Assembly (NCBI RefSeq): GCF_003097655.1
Contig: NZ_QCZH01000015.1
Coordinates: forward strand, 26,296-90,295
Origin: Flavobacterium laiguense
Lineage (GTDB): Bacteria; Bacteroidota; Bacteroidia; Flavobacteriales; Flavobacteriaceae
DNA: 64,000 nucleotides
Direction: 5' to 3'
Shown here: positions 23,047-31,365 of the stretch, piece after piece
How the letters are laid out: the number at the start of each line of letters is the position of its first letter
Position numbering within the stretch: the stretch's first letter is position 1
Notes under the pieces: generated by a model
What the model saw: only the letters and a program-made list of their open reading frames with translations
Database searches by the model: none
Told to the model about the DNA's origin: nothing
Made by a program: the position numbers and the translations under genes

Positions 23047-23763
23047 ATGAAATTAGATATACTAGCATTTGGTGCACATCCGGACGATGTAGAATTGGGA
23101 TGTGCAGGAACGATTTTAAAAGAGATTTCTTTGGGTAAAACGGTTGGAATTGTTGATTTGACCCGAGGAGAGCTTGGTACTCGTGGTTCTGCCGAGATTA
23201 GGGATCAGGAAGCAAATGCTGCTGCGAAAGTATTAGGGGTTTCTGTTCGGGAGAATCTGAATATGCGGGATGGCTTTTTTGTAAATGATGAAAAACATCA
23301 ATTGCAAGTGATTCAAATGATTCGGAAATACCAACCACAGATCGTGTTGTGCAATGCGATAGATGACAGGCATATCGATCACGGAAAAGGAAGTCAATTG
23401 GTTTCGGACGCTTGCTTTTTGTCGGGCTTGTTAAAGATTGAAACGGTTCTCGATGGTGTTATTCAAAAACCATGGAGACCTAAAGTGGTGTATCATTACA
23501 TACAATGGAAAAACATAGAACCGGATTTTGTGGTGGACATAACTGGGTTTACTGAGGCAAAAATTGAATCGATATTGGCCTATCGTTCGCAATTTTATGA
23601 TCCCAATTCAAAAGAACCGGAATCTCCCATATCGAGTAAAAACTTCTTGGAAAGTCTAAATTACCGTTCAAGGGATTTAGGAAGGCTAACTGGGGTAGAA
23701 TATGCTGAAGGTTTTACGGTAGAAAGGTATTTGGCAGTCAATAGTTTAGGAGATTTGTTGTAA
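23047..23763 (+). CDS. bshB1: bacillithiol biosynthesis deacetylase BshB1
   Basis: This 238-residue PIG-L/LmbE-family zinc deacetylase removes acetate from GlcNAc-malate to give GlcN-malate, the second step of bacillithiol synthesis. The metal-binding motif AHPDDVELG is at residues 10-18. The later ligand His is in DDRHIDHGKG near 112. The internal GELGTRGSAEIRDQEA segment, the YHYIQW stretch and the C-terminal ESLNYRSRDLGRLTGVEYAEGF are hallmarks of the BshB1 branch; the Gly-Thr-Arg-Gly segment binds the sugar. Its 262-base upstream gap is purine-rich (AGAAAGCAG-type repeats) and holds no gene. tRNA-His follows 76 bases downstream, apparently with its own promoter. Confidence 0.93.
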   Translation: MKLDILAFGAHPDDVELGCAGTILKEISLGKTVGIVDLTRGELGTRGSAEIRDQEANAAAKVLGVSVRENLNMRDGFFVNDEKHQLQVIQMIRKYQPQIVLCNAIDDRHIDHGKGSQLVSDACFLSGLLKIETVLDGVIQKPWRPKVVYHYIQWKNIEPDFVVDITGFTEAKIESILAYRSQFYDPNSKEPESPISSKNFLESLNYRSRDLGRLTGVEYAEGFTVERYLAVNSLGDLL

Positions 23764-23791
23764 AATTGTTGAATTTTTTTTGATTTTTTGT

Positions 23792-23821
23792 TTGGAGAAG
23801 TAAACATTTATCCTATCTTTG
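23792..23821 (+). promoter_or_regulatory. promoter of tRNA-His
   Basis: TTG at 23792-23794, 19 bases, then TATCTTTG at 23814-23821. This is an exact match to the TTG-N17-23-TAnnTTTG promoter, ending 19 bases before the tRNA. Confidence 0.75.
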
Positions 23822-23839
23822 CCACCGCTAAGCGCAAAT

Positions 23840-23914
23840 GGTGGTTGTAGCTCAGTTGGTTAGAGCATCGGTTTGTGGTACCGAGGGTCGCGGGTTCGAG
23901 CCCCGTCTCCCACC
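23840..23914 (+). tRNA. tRNA-His (anticodon GTG)
   Basis: Cloverleaf seen by eye: D arm GCTC/GAGC, anticodon stem TCGGT/ACCGA with loop TTGTGGT (anticodon GTG at 23875-23877), T arm GCGGG/CCCGT with loop TTCGAGC. An extra G at -1 (23840) faces C73 (23914), the identity mark of tRNA-His. The acceptor strands GTGGTTG and CTCCCAC pair except at positions 5-68 and 6-67. CCA is not encoded. Confidence 0.93.
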
Positions 23915-23924
23915 CAGAAATAAT

Positions 23925-23954
23925 AAGCCTTGAAGAAATTCAAGGCTTTTTTTG
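23925..23954 (+). terminator. tRNA-His terminator
   Basis: A perfect ten-base stem AAGCCTTGAA / TTCAAGGCTT with loop GAAA is followed by six T residues. It lies ten bases past the tRNA and also faces the convergent histidine kinase gene. Confidence 0.93.
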
Positions 23955-23977
23955 TGGAGTAAAGTTTCGTGCTGTAA

Positions 23978-25090
23978 TTAGCTTATTTCCGTTGTTTCTT
24001 TTTTAAAGGATATAGTAAACGTTGTTCCTTCATTAATTTTACTATCTACTTCAATTTTACCACCTAAACTGGTGATGTGATTATTTACTAAATAAAGTCC
24101 GATTCCCTTACTGTCAATATGGTTGTGGAACTTTTGGTGCAGACCGAAAACTTTGTCTTTTACAAGATCCATATCGAATCCGAGACCGTTGTCCGAAAAA
24201 AACAATTGATCTATTCCGTTGTTATTTCTGGAATAAATAGAAATAATTGGCGAGCAACTTGGTTTGGCATATTTAATCGAATTGGTTATTAAATTTAGGA
24301 ATATACTTTCTAAATACGCTTTGTTGAAATTAATCTTTTCAAGTTCAGAAAAGTCAGCATGAAGGGTAACTTTTGAATTTTGGATCAAAGAGAAGATGGA
24401 GTGTTTTACTGCTTTGAGGGATTCATTCAAGTCTACTTCTTCAACCTGAGCAATTGCCTTATCCTCATGAATTAAAATGTCTACATAATCGTTTAAAGCT
24501 TGTTTTAAACTTTCACTGGTTGATTTTAGCATTTCAATAAATTCCAGTGTTTCTGGGTCATCAATTTTAGAAACATCTAAAAGACTGAATATAGAAAGCA
24601 GATTATTTACCGGAGATCTCAGATCATGGGAACTATTATAGCTTAATTTCTTGAGGTCTTTATTGATTTTCGTAAACTTAGTAAGAAGTAAATTTCGTTC
24701 CTCTTCCAGTTTTTTATTGTGTGTAATGTTTTTAGCAATCGCATAAACTAATTTATCATCGACTATTGGCATAGAGGTCCAAGAGAGCCATACAATCCCG
24801 CCACTCTTTGTTACGTATCGATTTTCGAAATTCAAAAGTGGTTTGTTATTAGTCAGTTCCTCTCTGACTTTTGCAGTAAAATCCCTGTCATCAATATGGA
24901 TAAATTCATTGATGGGTCTTGAAAACAATTCTTCATTTGTGTAACCCAATAATTTAGAAACGGCAGGGTTTGTTTTTTTGAAGAAACCATCAAATCCTGC
25001 GATACATAGTAAATCAGCTGATATTTCAAAAAAATGTTCGAATATAAAAGTGTTATCCGGATTTGGAATTGAATTATGCTTTTTTGTCAT
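23978..25090 (-). CDS. PAS-domain sensor histidine kinase
   Basis: This 370-residue kinase has no membrane segment, so it is probably cytosolic. A PAS domain spans residues about 16-130 (FFEISADLLCIAGFDGFFKKTNPAVSKLLGY at its start; TKSGGIVWLSWTSMPI and AKNITHNKKLEEER at its end). A coiled-coil-like linker leads to the HisKA region with the phospho-acceptor in NSSHDLRSPVNNL (His about 157). The HATPase domain shows the N-box NLITNSIKYA, the G1 region FSDNGLGFD and the G2 region SKGIGLYLVNNH. Partner response regulators are not next to it, and it is the only gene of its unit. It ends just beside the tRNA-His terminator. The signal is unknown. Confidence 0.9.
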   Translation of the reverse strand: MTKKHNSIPNPDNTFIFEHFFEISADLLCIAGFDGFFKKTNPAVSKLLGYTNEELFSRPINEFIHIDDRDFTAKVREELTNNKPLLNFENRYVTKSGGIVWLSWTSMPIVDDKLVYAIAKNITHNKKLEEERNLLLTKFTKINKDLKKLSYNSSHDLRSPVNNLLSIFSLLDVSKIDDPETLEFIEMLKSTSESLKQALNDYVDILIHEDKAIAQVEEVDLNESLKAVKHSIFSLIQNSKVTLHADFSELEKINFNKAYLESIFLNLITNSIKYAKPSCSPIISIYSRNNNGIDQLFFSDNGLGFDMDLVKDKVFGLHQKFHNHIDSKGIGLYLVNNHITSLGGKIEVDSKINEGTTFTISFKKETTEIS

Positions 25091-25227
25091 TTTCGTGTAA
25101 TAGAATTGTTATTGTTTCTATGTTTTTTGAGAATAACAGAAAAGACCTATTAAAGAATCTCCTTATGTTATTTCTTTATTAGAATGTAATGCATTGTCAG
25201 GTTTCGAAAACTGGACATAAATTTAAA

Positions 25228-25267
25228 AAAAAAAGGATCATCAAATTTCTTCGAAGTTCCTTTTTTT
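25228..25267 (-). terminator. probable terminator of the M28 peptidase gene
   Basis: AAAAAAAGGA (25228-25237) and TCCTTTTTTT (25258-25267) pair around a 20-base loop, 10 bases past the stop of the peptidase. The stem is mostly A-T, so it is a moderate call. Confidence 0.5.
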
Positions 25268-25277
25268 ACTAATATAT

Positions 25278-26294
25278 TTATTTAAGCGGTTTGTCAACTA
25301 CAATTCTCTCTGGTCTGTTGGCCAAATCCCATGCAATAACAAAGGCGAGTTGCGCTCTTTTGGCCAAGGCATCAAATTCAATTTTATCTACTTCATCTGA
25401 TTTTTGATGATAATCGGCATGAACACCATTGAAAAGGAATACAGATGGGATGCCATTTTTGGCAAAATTATAATGATCAGAACGCTCATAAAAATGATTT
25501 GGATCTTTCGGGTCGTTGAATTTGTAATCCAAATCTAAATGGGTGTATTTATCGTTTTGTGCAACGGTTATATTGTGTAAATCGGTTGACAGTCTATCGG
25601 CACCAATAACATAGACATAATTGTTGGTATTTGCATGTTCTACATCGCGACGGCCTATCATATCAATATTAATATCGGCAATGGTATTGGCAATTGGAAA
25701 TAACGGGTTTTCGGAATAGAATCTAGAACCATGCAAACCATGTTCCTCGCCAGTTACATGAAGAAATAATATAGAACGTTTTGGACCATGACCTGCTTTT
25801 TTTGCTTTTTGAAAAGCTTGGGCAATTTGCAGGATAGCAACAGTACCAGACCCATCATCATCGGCACCATTATAAATATCTCCGTTTTTGATACCTACAT
25901 GGTCGTAATGTGCTGAAATGACTAAAACTTCATTTGGCTTTTCAGAACCTTCAATATAAGCCCAAATATTTTCAGAATCGGGTAAGTTCTCGTTGCGTTT
26001 GGCATTCAAGTAGGCCGCAGGAACTGGTTGGTAATAGTTTTTGGCTCCCTTAGGATAAGAGATGCCGCTTTTTTTGTACTGACTGATAAGATATTCACCG
26101 GCTTTTTTTTGGCCTTTAGATCCAGTGTCGCGACCTTCCATTTCGTCAGAAGCAACGATATAGAGTTTGGTCTTTAATTGATCTGCGGTTATGGTGTTCA
26201 TGAACGTTGTTGTAATGTCATTGTTGACTGCCTTTTTTTGGGCGAAACAGGATAGTGTCGTCATAAACACTAAAAGGGCTAGGTTTTTTTTCAT
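25278..26294 (-). CDS. secreted M28-family zinc aminopeptidase
   Basis: This 338-residue protein has an N-terminal signal peptide (MKKNLALLVFMTTLSCFAQK; cleavage around residue 18). Type II lipidation at Cys16 is not excluded. The M28 metal-binding pattern is intact: ISAHYDHVGIKNG with the first His/Asp, NGADDDGSGTVA with the bridging Asp, LHVTGEEHGLHGS with catalytic Glu, DINIDMIGRRD, and the late His in SVFLFNGVHADYHQKSDEVDK. This family releases N-terminal amino acids in the periplasm or outside the cell. Another M28 protein lies at 32535 with a different insertion pattern, so the two are not recent duplicates. On the same strand just upstream is a broken dienelactone hydrolase gene; spacing of 24 bases suggests an old operon. 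Confidence 0.9.
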   Translation of the reverse strand: MKKNLALLVFMTTLSCFAQKKAVNNDITTTFMNTITADQLKTKLYIVASDEMEGRDTGSKGQKKAGEYLISQYKKSGISYPKGAKNYYQPVPAAYLNAKRNENLPDSENIWAYIEGSEKPNEVLVISAHYDHVGIKNGDIYNGADDDGSGTVAILQIAQAFQKAKKAGHGPKRSILFLHVTGEEHGLHGSRFYSENPLFPIANTIADINIDMIGRRDVEHANTNNYVYVIGADRLSTDLHNITVAQNDKYTHLDLDYKFNDPKDPNHFYERSDHYNFAKNGIPSVFLFNGVHADYHQKSDEVDKIEFDALAKRAQLAFVIAWDLANRPERIVVDKPLK

Positions 26295-26318
26295 ATAGGG
26301 ATTGGAATATTTAATTTG

Positions 26319-27091
26319 TTATTTTTTCAAAACTTCATTCAAGAATAGTTTCAAGTGCTCAAAAGAACGTTTGTCTGCTTTTTCATTGTAGGCAGCTCCT
26401 TTAGAATTGTCATTCCCTGCTTCTGGATTGGTAAAAGAATGAACGGCATTTGCATAATAAATCATTTGCCAATCGGCTTTTGTATCCCGCATTTCTTTTT
26501 GAAATGTTAAAATTTCTTCGGTAGATTCATACGGATCATCGGCTCCGTGACAGATCAAAACTTTGGTATTGATAGGTTCTACTGGTCGTAAATGGTCTTT
26601 AGTCAAACTTCCATGAAAAGACACAACTCCTTTTACTTTTAGATGTCCACGAGCGGCTTCAAGTGCTCCTGTGCCTCCAAAACAATAGCCAATAGCTACA
26701 ATGTTATCTGGATTGGCACCAGCGGCAATTAATTGTTGTAGAGCTAAGGAAATTCGCTTTTGATAAGCTTCGAAGTTTTTTTGTAAAAACCAGCCTTATT
26801 ACCAGCCTCATTGTTGTCTTTTGGATAATTTCCTTCACCATAAATATCGGCTATGAAGGTATAATATCCCATTTTTGAAAGTTTGTCAGCAGTGTCTTTA
26901 GAGAGTTTGTCAATGCCTCTCCAAGCGGGAAGAATCAGAATTCCTGGTTTTTCAACGCTTTTATTTACAGGAGCTATTTTATAACCATTTAAAATTTGTG
27001 CCTCATCTTTGTATTGTACCGGTTTTAATTGCGCAAATAATTGACTACCAAATAATACTATTCCAAAAAATATGAATTTTAAATTTTTCAT
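26319..27091 (-). pseudogene. dienelactone hydrolase family protein, frameshifted
   Basis: Two reading frames together encode one secreted alpha/beta hydrolase. The 5' part starts at 27091 (MKNLKFIFFGIVLFGSQLFAQ, signal peptide) and runs to about 26785. The 3' part continues in the next frame with KRISLALQQLIAAGANPDN, then GYCFGG (nucleophile Cys), DDPY (Asp) and HSF (His), the complete DLH triad. The break falls in seven A residues on the coding strand (26776-26782 on the plus strand). One extra A would restore AGFYKKNFEAYQKRISLALQ, as expected for the family. The gene is therefore either an artefact of sequencing a homopolymer, a slippage-dependent gene, or a recent inactivation. Intact homologues are ~257 residues. 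No other damage is visible. Confidence 0.85.
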
Positions 27092-27130
27092 GGCTTTGTT
27101 TTTACAAATATCAGAATAATAATGATATAA

Positions 27131-27161
27131 AAAAACCTCGAAAGTTACTTCTTTCAAGGTT
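27131..27161 (-). terminator. terminator of the penicillin-acylase-type gene
   Basis: AACCTCGAAAG / CTTTCAAGGTT with one mismatch and a six-base loop. The minus strand then runs TTTTTTTA. It lies 34 bases after the acylase stop and just ahead of the hydrolase start. Confidence 0.8.
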
Positions 27162-27194
27162 CTCTAAAATTATAAATTTAATGGTTTTTATCTA

Positions 27195-29393
27195 TTATTC
27201 TCCAGGATGGTAAGTGCGTTCGGCATTTTTATCGATATCTTCTTTATAAAATAAGACGTCTTTGAATTCTCCTTTTTGATACATTTTTGCTTGATCCATA
27301 AAGTGTTTAGATTTTGGATCACCGCTGTTTCCTCCAGCCAAAAGTGATTTGGCTTTTATTTTGGGTCCAAATTCAACGGCACATACAAAGCTGTTTCCGT
27401 TGTAACCGTATCTTTTCTTGGTACCATTTTGATACCCACTTTTGTATGCGGGTAAACTTCCCCAAAGTGCCGATCCGTTTCCAATAGGTAAACTTTCGAG
27501 AGTGTCATTAAAAGTTAAATCGATATCGCCAGAGGTACGTTGAAATCTGTTGAGTTCTCCCCAGAGTATTTGCCAGGTTCCGAATTTAGTTTTTAATTCG
27601 TTTATTACAGTTTGCAATTGGGGAATCATTTGATCTGCAGTTGCATTTTTGGCAAATTGAATGGTGTTTTCTACTTGATCCATTTCCCCTTCGTCGATAT
27701 AAACTTTTTGAGTAATAGGATTTAGTTTGTATCCCCATTCATTGGCCAAAGTAGTGGCTATTGATTTTTCATTGGCATAATAGTCCCAATTTTTTAACAC
27801 TGTAATGGGTTCTATTAACTCGTTATAAAGTGGATTTTCGGGTTGGATGTTTTTTTTAAAACTAGTCACCAAAGCTGGAATCAAAACTTCAAAAATAGAA
27901 AGTTTAGAATCATATCCGTCGGCAATAACTTTGTCTAGTGTGTACTCTTTTCCTTTGCTTAAAACACGAACGGCATTTATGCCTCTATAATTTTCCCCGT
28001 CTGGAGCCATATACGGTAGGTAATTTTCTTCTTTCGGACTATTGGATCCTGCAACACTGTATGGAGTTGAATTGCAGTTTTGTAACCAACCATTTGTTGG
28101 ATTGAAAAGATGTACCGTTTCAGACGGATTGTGCAAGCCTTTCCATTGTGTTGTTGATGTAGTCCCATCCATCACTTTGGACCAATTTAAATTTTTATCC
28201 CGAATAGGAATAAAATTCCCATGCCAGTAGGCAATATTTCCTTTATTGTCAGCATAAACCGTATTGTTTGAGGTGTTGGCTTTCAATTCCATTGCTTTTT
28301 TATAGTCGTCAAAGTTTTTAGATTTTGTGCGTATCCAACTTTGTTCCAGGCTTTTCATAGAACGATTTTTGGATTTTAAACTAATCCATTTTCCGTCTCT
28401 TTTGGCCATAATTGGGCCTTTATTGGTGAAATAAGTGGTAAACGTTTTTGGGATTAATTTGCCGTTTTTTAGATAACTGATGGTAATTTTCTTTTCTATT
28501 ACTGGATATAATTTGGTGTCGTATTCATAAAAAAGTTTTTTGTTTTTAGTGACTATTTTTTCGGCATACATATCGGCTACATCCACATTAGACGAAGTGT
28601 GCATCCAACCACAATTTTCATTAAATCCCTGATAAATAAAAAATTGTCCCCAAGTTACCGCTCCATAGGCATTCAAGCCTTCTTCGCTATTGATTTGTAT
28701 TTCAGGTCTGAAATAAAAAGAAGTATGCGGATTGATGTATAAAATAGCATTACCGCTGGCTGTTTTTGATGGAGCGATGGCAAAACCGTTAGAACCTGTT
28801 TGCATGTCTTTTATTTTTTCGACATAAGCAAATTTGTCATCACTTCCGTAAAAGGATTTTAATTCTGAGTTTGATAGGTCAGCTGTGCTTATTGCTCCGA
28901 TGCTACCGTCTGTCCAAAGTAAAGGAAACCAAGGCTCAAAATGGGTTAGCATTAAGGGCTTCACTTCTGGATGTTTGTATAAATAATAGTTTATTCCGTC
29001 AGCATAACTGTTTAATAATTTTTTTAACCATGGAGCTGCATTTTTGTAATCGGTTTTGGCTTCATTGGCATCAATTAATAAACGAGTTTCTAGGTCATTG
29101 TATAAAACAGATTGGCCTTTTACTTCGGCAAGGCGTCCTAGTTTGTCAATGTAATTCATTTCAACTCTCTTGAAATCGTCTTCGCATTGTGCATATAGCA
29201 TTCCGAAAACAGCATCAGCATCTGTTTTGCCATAAACGTGAGCAATTCCCCAATTATCACGGATAATTGTAACTTCTTGGGTTAACTTTTTAAGTCTGGT
29301 AATTTCTTTAGTATCTGGATTTTGTGCAAACACATTAAAACTGATACAGATAAAAAGAATTCCAAATTGTAAATAGTTTTTGTGATTGTGCAT
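27195..29393 (-). CDS. penicillin-acylase-family (N-terminal nucleophile) hydrolase
   Basis: This 732-residue precursor has a signal peptide (MHNHKNYLQFGILFICISFNVFAQ, cleavage near residue 23), a ~175-residue alpha chain, a short linker, and a beta chain starting at the self-cleaving nucleophile Ser201 in MQTGSNGFAIAPSK. GSN at this point is the family hallmark. The catalytic Asn and oxyanion partners should be downstream near NTVYADNKGNIAYWHGNF, where NIAYWHGN is recognisable. Family members hydrolyse amide bonds of penicillin, cephalosporin, acyl-homoserine lactones or cyclic lipopeptides. The substrate is open; quorum quenching is only a possibility. It acts in the periplasm. It is transcribed from near the Lrp-type gene and has its own terminator. 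The length is typical. Confidence 0.88.
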   Translation of the reverse strand: MHNHKNYLQFGILFICISFNVFAQNPDTKEITRLKKLTQEVTIIRDNWGIAHVYGKTDADAVFGMLYAQCEDDFKRVEMNYIDKLGRLAEVKGQSVLYNDLETRLLIDANEAKTDYKNAAPWLKKLLNSYADGINYYLYKHPEVKPLMLTHFEPWFPLLWTDGSIGAISTADLSNSELKSFYGSDDKFAYVEKIKDMQTGSNGFAIAPSKTASGNAILYINPHTSFYFRPEIQINSEEGLNAYGAVTWGQFFIYQGFNENCGWMHTSSNVDVADMYAEKIVTKNKKLFYEYDTKLYPVIEKKITISYLKNGKLIPKTFTTYFTNKGPIMAKRDGKWISLKSKNRSMKSLEQSWIRTKSKNFDDYKKAMELKANTSNNTVYADNKGNIAYWHGNFIPIRDKNLNWSKVMDGTTSTTQWKGLHNPSETVHLFNPTNGWLQNCNSTPYSVAGSNSPKEENYLPYMAPDGENYRGINAVRVLSKGKEYTLDKVIADGYDSKLSIFEVLIPALVTSFKKNIQPENPLYNELIEPITVLKNWDYYANEKSIATTLANEWGYKLNPITQKVYIDEGEMDQVENTIQFAKNATADQMIPQLQTVINELKTKFGTWQILWGELNRFQRTSGDIDLTFNDTLESLPIGNGSALWGSLPAYKSGYQNGTKKRYGYNGNSFVCAVEFGPKIKAKSLLAGGNSGDPKSKHFMDQAKMYQKGEFKDVLFYKEDIDKNAERTYHPGE

Positions 29394-29417
29394 ATTTAGT
29401 GATATTAAATTATTGAA

Positions 29418-29870
29418 TTAAAGACTAACATTACGTTTGAAAGCACAACCCAATTCAATTAGCGAATCCGTTTTGGCAATCCCAGGGATGTTATCAATTT
29501 GCTCATAAAGTAGTTTTCTCATGTGCTCGTGATCCTTTGCAATCATTTTTATATAAAGAGTGTACTGACCTGTAATAAAATAACATTCCGTAATTTCAGG
29601 AATATTTTTCAAAGCTTCAATCACTCTTTCGGAATCATGGTCTTTTTTTAGTGTAATTCCAGTGAAAGCACCCCAGTCATAGCCGATCTTCTTTTCATTT
29701 AGAGTAGGCTTAATTCCCGTTATAATTCCTTGCTCGATTAAGCGATTGATGCGTTGATGCACCATAGTATTGGATATCTTAAGATTACTCGCAATTGCAG
29801 AAAAGGCCATTCTTCCGTCTTTTTCTAATTCCTTGATTATATTAATGTCGAATTCATCTAATATTTCCAT
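29418..29870 (-). CDS. Lrp/AsnC-family transcriptional regulator
   Basis: This 150-residue protein has an N-terminal helix-turn-helix (LDEFDINIIKELEKDGRMAFSAIASNLKISNTMVHQRINRL, residues 3-43; core FSAIASNLKISNTMVHQRI). The alpha/beta RAM sensor domain follows (GKIGYDWGAFTGITLKK, ITECYFITGQYTLYIKMIAKD). The protein sits divergently from rocD. A 240-base AT-rich region lies between them. Lrp-type proteins often control adjacent amino-acid catabolic genes in response to an amino acid; control of the ornithine/arginine genes is likely here but inferred. Its own gene lies directly upstream of the acylase gene on the same strand (24 bases), so the acylase could also be coregulated. Confidence 0.9.
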   Translation of the reverse strand: MEILDEFDINIIKELEKDGRMAFSAIASNLKISNTMVHQRINRLIEQGIITGIKPTLNEKKIGYDWGAFTGITLKKDHDSERVIEALKNIPEITECYFITGQYTLYIKMIAKDHEHMRKLLYEQIDNIPGIAKTDSLIELGCAFKRNVSL

Positions 29871-30054
29871 TTTTGGGTCTATTTAAGTTAAAATCACTTT
29901 TTTTGAAGTTATAAAAGTAATTGTTTTTTATTTATGTTTAAATGGATTCATAAAATCAAATAATAAAATTTTAAAAATTACTTTTTTTTAAGTTTTATTA
30001 AATTAATTATGTTTAAATATGGTTAAAATTAAGTCAAAAAACACATATTTATGC

Positions 30055-30082
30055 TTTTGAATAGAAATTTTGATTACTTTTG
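30055..30082 (+). promoter_or_regulatory. candidate rocD promoter
   Basis: TACTTTTG (30075-30082) fits TAnnTTTG. The nearest TTG (30057-30059) is 15 bases upstream, shorter than usual. The start codon is 28 bases downstream. It is in the 240-base divergent region shared with the Lrp regulator. Confidence 0.45.
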
Positions 30083-30110
30083 TCTAGTAACTATTTAAAA
30101 ACATCTAATT

Positions 30111-31361
30111 ATGACACATACAACAGAAAAACTTTCTTCAAAATCAGAAGTTTTAATTGAAAAAGAAAACAAATACGGAGCCCATAATTATCACCCGCTA
30201 CCTGTTGTATTAGATAGGGGAGAAGGAGTATATGTTTGGGATGTAGACGGGAAAAAATATTATGATTTCCTGTCGGCATATTCTGCCGTAAATCAAGGAC
30301 ATTGCCATCCAAAAATTGTTGGTGCTATGGTAAAACAAGCTCAAACATTGACATTGACATCGCGTGCGTTTTATAACGACCAATTAGGCGTTTATGAGGA
30401 ATATGTAACCAAGTATTTTGGTTTTGACAAAGTGTTGCCCATGAATACTGGTGCTGAAGCTGTAGAAACCGCTTTGAAATTGTGTAGAAAATGGGCTTAT
30501 GAAGTAAAAGGAATCCCAGAAGATCAAGCGCAAATTATTGTTTGCGAGAATAATTTTCACGGAAGAACGACTACCATTATTTCATTCTCTAATGATGAAA
30601 CGGCGCGTAAAAGTTTTGGTCCATTCACGGCAGGATTTATAAAAATTCCTTATGATGATATCGAGGCTTTAGAAAATGTATTAAAATCAACAAAAAATAT
30701 TGCGGGATTTTTGGTAGAACCTATTCAAGGAGAAGCTGGAGTTTATGTTCCTACCGAAGGTTATTTGGCGAAAGCCAAAGCACTTTGTGAGCAACACAAT
30801 GCGTTATTTATTGCCGATGAAGTACAAACAGGAATTGCAAGAACAGGAAAGTTATTGGCTGTACACCACGAAAATGTGCAACCAGATATTCTTATTTTAG
30901 GTAAAGCAATTTCTGGGGGAGTTTATCCTATTTCGGCAGTTTTGGCAAATGATACTATTATGAATGTCATCAAGCCGGGACAGCATGGTTCTACTTTTGG
31001 TGGAAATCCAGTTGCAGCAGCGGTTGCGATTGCTGCTCTTGAAGTAGTACGTGAGGAAAATTTGGCTGAAAATGCAGAACGTCTTGGAATTCTTTTGAGA
31101 AAAGGACTTAACGAAATTGCCGAAAGAAATCCATTAATCACTTTGGTACGTGGTAAAGGTTTATTGAATGCCATTGTTATTAATTGTGGAGAAGATTCAG
31201 ATTTAGCTTGGGATATTTGTTTGCGTTTTAGAGATTATGGATTATTGGCTAAACCAACACACGGTAACAAAATCCGTTTGGCGCCACCATTAGTAATCAC
31301 GGAAGTTCAAATCCAAGAATGTCTTACTATTATTGAAAAAGCGTTAAATGATTTCAAATAA
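30111..31361 (+). CDS. rocD: ornithine--oxo-acid aminotransferase
   Basis: This 416-residue class III PLP enzyme converts ornithine and 2-oxoglutarate to glutamate semialdehyde and glutamate. The PLP lysine is Lys265 in [13 protein letters not shown]. Further signatures are [13 protein letters not shown] (residues 111-123), [10 protein letters not shown] (202-211) with the PLP-contacting Glu, the Asp of [15 protein letters not shown] (232-246), and [11 protein letters not shown]. The start [13 protein letters not shown] and substrate-binding FYNDQLG are typical of ornithine aminotransferase and separate it from acetylornithine aminotransferase. It overlaps the next gene by a few bases or abuts it, giving a two-gene arginine breakdown operon with the arginase-family enzyme. 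The divergent Lrp-type regulator is a probable regulator. Confidence 0.94.
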   Translation: MTHTTEKLSSKSEVLIEKENKYGAHNYHPLPVVLDRGEGVYVWDVDGKKYYDFLSAYSAVNQGHCHPKIVGAMVKQAQTLTLTSRAFYNDQLGVYEEYVTKYFGFDKVLPMNTGAEAVETALKLCRKWAYEVKGIPEDQAQIIVCENNFHGRTTTIISFSNDETARKSFGPFTAGFIKIPYDDIEALENVLKSTKNIAGFLVEPIQGEAGVYVPTEGYLAKAKALCEQHNALFIADEVQTGIARTGKLLAVHHENVQPDILILGKAISGGVYPISAVLANDTIMNVIKPGQHGSTFGGNPVAAAVAIAALEVVREENLAENAERLGILLRKGLNEIAERNPLITLVRGKGLLNAIVINCGEDSDLAWDICLRFRDYGLLAKPTHGNKIRLAPPLVITEVQIQECLTIIEKALNDFK

Positions 31362-31365
31362 AGTT

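Noticed and set aside
23814..23954. A second tRNA after tRNA-His
   Set aside because: The hairpin after it is a plain rho-independent terminator without cloverleaf features.
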